DNA from: Prevotella sp. P3-122 | Lineage (GTDB): Bacteria > Bacteroidota > Bacteroidia > Bacteroidales > Bacteroidaceae | Reading direction: 5' to 3' | DNA: 64,000 nucleotides | NCBI RefSeq assembly: GCF_002251365.1 | Contig: NZ_NPJH01000013.1 | Span: 1 to 64,000, forward strand | Shown here: positions 61,668 through 64,000 of the stretch, in pieces | Numbering within the stretch: position 1 is the stretch's first letter | How the letters are laid out: every line of letters begins with the position of its first letter | Notes under the pieces: generated by a model | What the model was told of the DNA's origin: nothing | The model's input: only the letters and a program-made list of their open reading frames with translations | Databases searched by the model: none | Made by a program: the position numbers and the translations under genes

Positions 61668-64000
61668 TCAATACTCTGACCATGCCTTGATATCAATATC
61701 ATCGATATCAATGGTACAGAAGGCGTTGATGAATGCAGATGCAAGGCGGCTGTTGGTTATCAGCGGAACATTTAGGTCAATGGCAGCACGCCTAATCTTA
61801 TATCCGTTGGTAAGCTCGGAAGCCGTAAGGTTCTTGGGAATGTTTACCACCATATCAATCTTGTGCTCATGGAGCATGTCGAGAGCCTGCGGCTGCATGC
61901 CTTCCTCGCTTGGCCAGTAGACAAGAGTATTGTCGATGCCATTCTCCTGGAGGTAGCGGTGAGTGCCTCCTGTTGCATAGATCTCGTAGCCGTTGTCAGC
62001 AAGCATGCGTGCCGCACCGAGCATGTCGGCCTTCTGCTTTGCTCCGCCCGTTGACAGGAGTACGGTATGCTTCGGTATGCGGTGTCCTACGGAGAGCATG
62101 CTCTTAAGCAGTGCCTGATTGGTGTCATCACCCAGACAACCCACCTCACCGGTAGAGCTCATATCAACGCCCAGTACAGGGTCGGCCTTCTGCAGACGAT
62201 TGAACGAGAACTGGCTTGCCTTGATGCCGACATAGTCGAGGTCGAAGAGGTTCTTCGACGGTTTCTCTACTGGCACGCCAAGCATAATCTTCGTAGCAAG
62301 GTCAATAAGATTGAGCTTCAGCACCTTGCTTACGAATGGGAACGAGCGAGAGGCGCGGAGGTTGCACTCTATAACGAGGATATCGTTGTCACGGGCCATG
62401 AACTGGATATTGAATGGTCCGTTGATATGCAGCGCTGCAGCTATCTGCCTGCTCACCCTCTTGATACGCCTTACGGTCTCAACATATATCTTCTGTGGCG
62501 GGAACTGTATAGTAGCGTCACCCGAATGAACACCAGCAAACTCTATATGCTCGGAGATGGCATAGGCCATTATCTCGCCATTGCGTGCTACAGCATCCAT
62601 CTCTATTTCCTTGGCATGCTCAATGAACTTGCTCACCACCACAGGATGCTCGGCGCTGACATTGGCTGCGAGCTTCAGGAATTTCTCAAGCTCGTCACGG
62701 TTGGAGCATACGTTCATGGCAGCACCGGAGAGAACGTATGACGGACGGACGAGGACAGGGAAGCCTACCCTTTCGACAAAGTTGTCGATGTCCTGCATTG
62801 TGGTCAGCGCGCTCCATTCCGGCTGATTGATGCCGTTGCGGGTAAGCATTGACGAGAACTTGGCACGGTCCTCGGCGTTGTCGATATCTGATGCTGCCGT
62901 ACCAAGAATGGGCACATGCTCCGCATCGAGCCACATGGCAAGGTTGTTAGGTATCTGTCCACCCGTAGAGACAATTACACCGAACGGTTTCTCCATGTCT
63001 ATGATGTCCATGACACGCTCGAAGGTCAGCTCGTCGAAATAGAGCCTGTCGCACATGTCGTAGTCGGTAGACACTGTCTCGGGATTGTAGTTAATCATTA
63101 TCGAGCGGTAGCCCTGCCTGCGTATGGTATTAAGCGCCTGCACTCCACACCAGTCGAACTCTACGCTGGAGCCTATGCGGTATGCGCCTGAGCCAAGCAC
63201 AACGACCGACTTCTTGTCCTCGCTAAAAGAGACATCGCTTGCAACGCCTGCATATGTGACATACAGATAATTGGTCTGGGCAGGATACTCTGCGGCAAGG
63301 GTGTCAATCTGCTTGACGACAGGCAAGATGCCATAGCCCTTTCTGATATTCCTTACCACAAGGGTGGCCTTGTGCATGTTTCCGAGTTCCCTCTCGAGTC
63401 CCACGGCACGTGCTATCTGGAAGTCAGTGAATCCATATACCTTGGCCTCACGCAACAGCTCCTTATCCAGTACGTTGATGCTGGTGCAAGCCTTCAGCTT
63501 CTCGTCAATGTCTATGATATGCTTCAGTTTCTGCAGGAACCACTTGTCAATCTTCGTCAGGTCGTGTATCTGGTCGATGGTATAGTCCTTGTGCATGGCC
63601 TTGGAGATGACGAAGACACGCTTGTCGGTAGGCTCGCGCAGTGCTGCATCTATGTCGGGTATCTCCAGTTCCTTGTTCTCCACGAAGCCGTGCATGCCCT
63701 GACCAATCATTCGGAGTCCCTTCTGCAGAGCCTCCTCGAAATTGCGTCCGATGGCCATCACCTCTCCTACAGACTTCATGCTCGAGCCAAGCTCCTTGTC
63801 TACACCACGGAACTTGGAAAGATCCCAACGTGGAATCTTGCAGACCACGTAGTCGAGGGCAGGCTCGAAGAATGCGCTGGTGGTGCGTGTAACGGAATTC
63901 TTCAGCTCAAACAGTCCGTAGCCCATTCCCAACTTTGCAGCCACGAAAGCAAGCGGATAGCCTGTAGCCTTGGATGCAAGAGCTGATGAGCGCGACAGAC
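61668..64000 (-). CDS. carB: Carbamoyl-phosphate synthase large subunit (C-terminal 777 residues; start lies outside the window)
   Basis: The frame stays open to the window edge (the residues before 63944 read SSALASKATGYPLAFVA), so the gene is cut at its 5' side; a full CarB has about 1070 residues. Visible are the end of the first ATP-grasp domain (LGMGYGLFELKN), the oligomerization domain, the second ATP-grasp unit starting near VVLGSGAYRIGSSVEFDWC, and the MGS-like allosteric domain at the C-terminus (GNGYEIYATGGTHRYLQENG-like DNGYEIYATGGTHRYL). It makes carbamoyl phosphate for pyrimidines and arginine. Confidence 0.95.
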   Translation of the reverse strand, partial: LSRSSALASKATGYPLAFVAAKLGMGYGLFELKNSVTRTTSAFFEPALDYVVCKIPRWDLSKFRGVDKELGSSMKSVGEVMAIGRNFEEALQKGLRMIGQGMHGFVENKELEIPDIDAALREPTDKRVFVISKAMHKDYTIDQIHDLTKIDKWFLQKLKHIIDIDEKLKACTSINVLDKELLREAKVYGFTDFQIARAVGLERELGNMHKATLVVRNIRKGYGILPVVKQIDTLAAEYPAQTNYLYVTYAGVASDVSFSEDKKSVVVLGSGAYRIGSSVEFDWCGVQALNTIRRQGYRSIMINYNPETVSTDYDMCDRLYFDELTFERVMDIIDMEKPFGVIVSTGGQIPNNLAMWLDAEHVPILGTAASDIDNAEDRAKFSSMLTRNGINQPEWSALTTMQDIDNFVERVGFPVLVRPSYVLSGAAMNVCSNRDELEKFLKLAANVSAEHPVVVSKFIEHAKEIEMDAVARNGEIMAYAISEHIEFAGVHSGDATIQFPPQKIYVETVRRIKRVSRQIAAALHINGPFNIQFMARDNDILVIECNLRASRSFPFVSKVLKLNLIDLATKIMLGVPVEKPSKNLFDLDYVGIKASQFSFNRLQKADPVLGVDMSSTGEVGCLGDDTNQALLKSMLSVGHRIPKHTVLLSTGGAKQKADMLGAARMLADNGYEIYATGGTHRYLQENGIDNTLVYWPSEEGMQPQALDMLHEHKIDMVVNIPKNLTASELTNGYKIRRAAIDLNVPLITNSRLASAFINAFCTIDIDDIDIKAWSEY

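Overview
The window looks like chromosomal DNA of a Bacteroidales bacterium, most likely Prevotella or a close relative. The evidence is the gene content (Bacteroidetes-type RpoZ, DUF4293, DUF4468, a putative porin, a TlpA/DUF4369-type protein, NhaD, an ATP synthase operon in the order D-C-I-B-E-F-H-A-G, and a secreted giant protein with a C-terminal sorting-like tail). The promoters also fit: many genes have the Bacteroidetes -7 box TAnnTTTG a short distance upstream, and few have E. coli-type signals. No tRNA, rRNA or CRISPR array was seen.

Layout. 1-787 is a scar region: a palindrome-rich repeat followed by the 3' remnant of a DinD/BRO-type gene. 788-5834 holds two secreted thioredoxin-fold proteins and an ECF sigma/anti-sigma pair. 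6370-8008 (minus) is DUF4293-rpoZ-bamD. 8122-15149 (plus) carries uvrB, DUF4468, a small membrane protein, a porin, menA and an HD hydrolase. 15131-17548 (minus) has a glycosyltransferase and mtaB. 17822-19912 is an unrecognised large protein. 20145-28134 (minus) has a zinc-ribbon membrane lipoprotein, a U32 peptidase, metA, an M13 peptidase and an ABC-F ATPase. 28385-33162 (plus) is a complete TolC/MacA/MacB-type efflux operon. 33322-36034 (minus) has two small winged-helix-like proteins and aspS. 36174-38744 (plus) has a GH105-type hydrolase, a DUF1573 protein and a META lipoprotein. 38865-48570 (minus) runs nhaD-pfkA-atp operon, an energy-metabolism block. 48648-51142 (minus) has a glycosyltransferase and a polysaccharide flippase. 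51360-52714 (plus) has an HD protein, a nitrous-oxide-stimulated-promoter family protein and an alkylguanine-DNA methyltransferase. 54380-57946 is a 1188-residue secreted repeat protein. 58449-64000 holds a small Cys protein, crcB, rpsP, galE and the 3' part of carB.

The most unusual DNA is between 52.7 and 54.4 kb. Two small non-coding elements with related TAGGGTGT termini and 9-bp target duplications sit inside a repeat that also occurs, inverted and without them, at 24-235. Beside them is an apparently complete group II intron with no open reading frame, lodged between the stem-loop and the U-tract of a transcription terminator, as class C introns do. Three dispersed arrays of four palindromes at an exact 22-bp period (19956, 38079, 59196) all lie just downstream of genes. 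No obvious new multi-gene defence or biosynthetic system was found; the strongest candidates for something undescribed are these non-coding elements, the structured leader at 37350-37430 and the orphan 697-residue protein.
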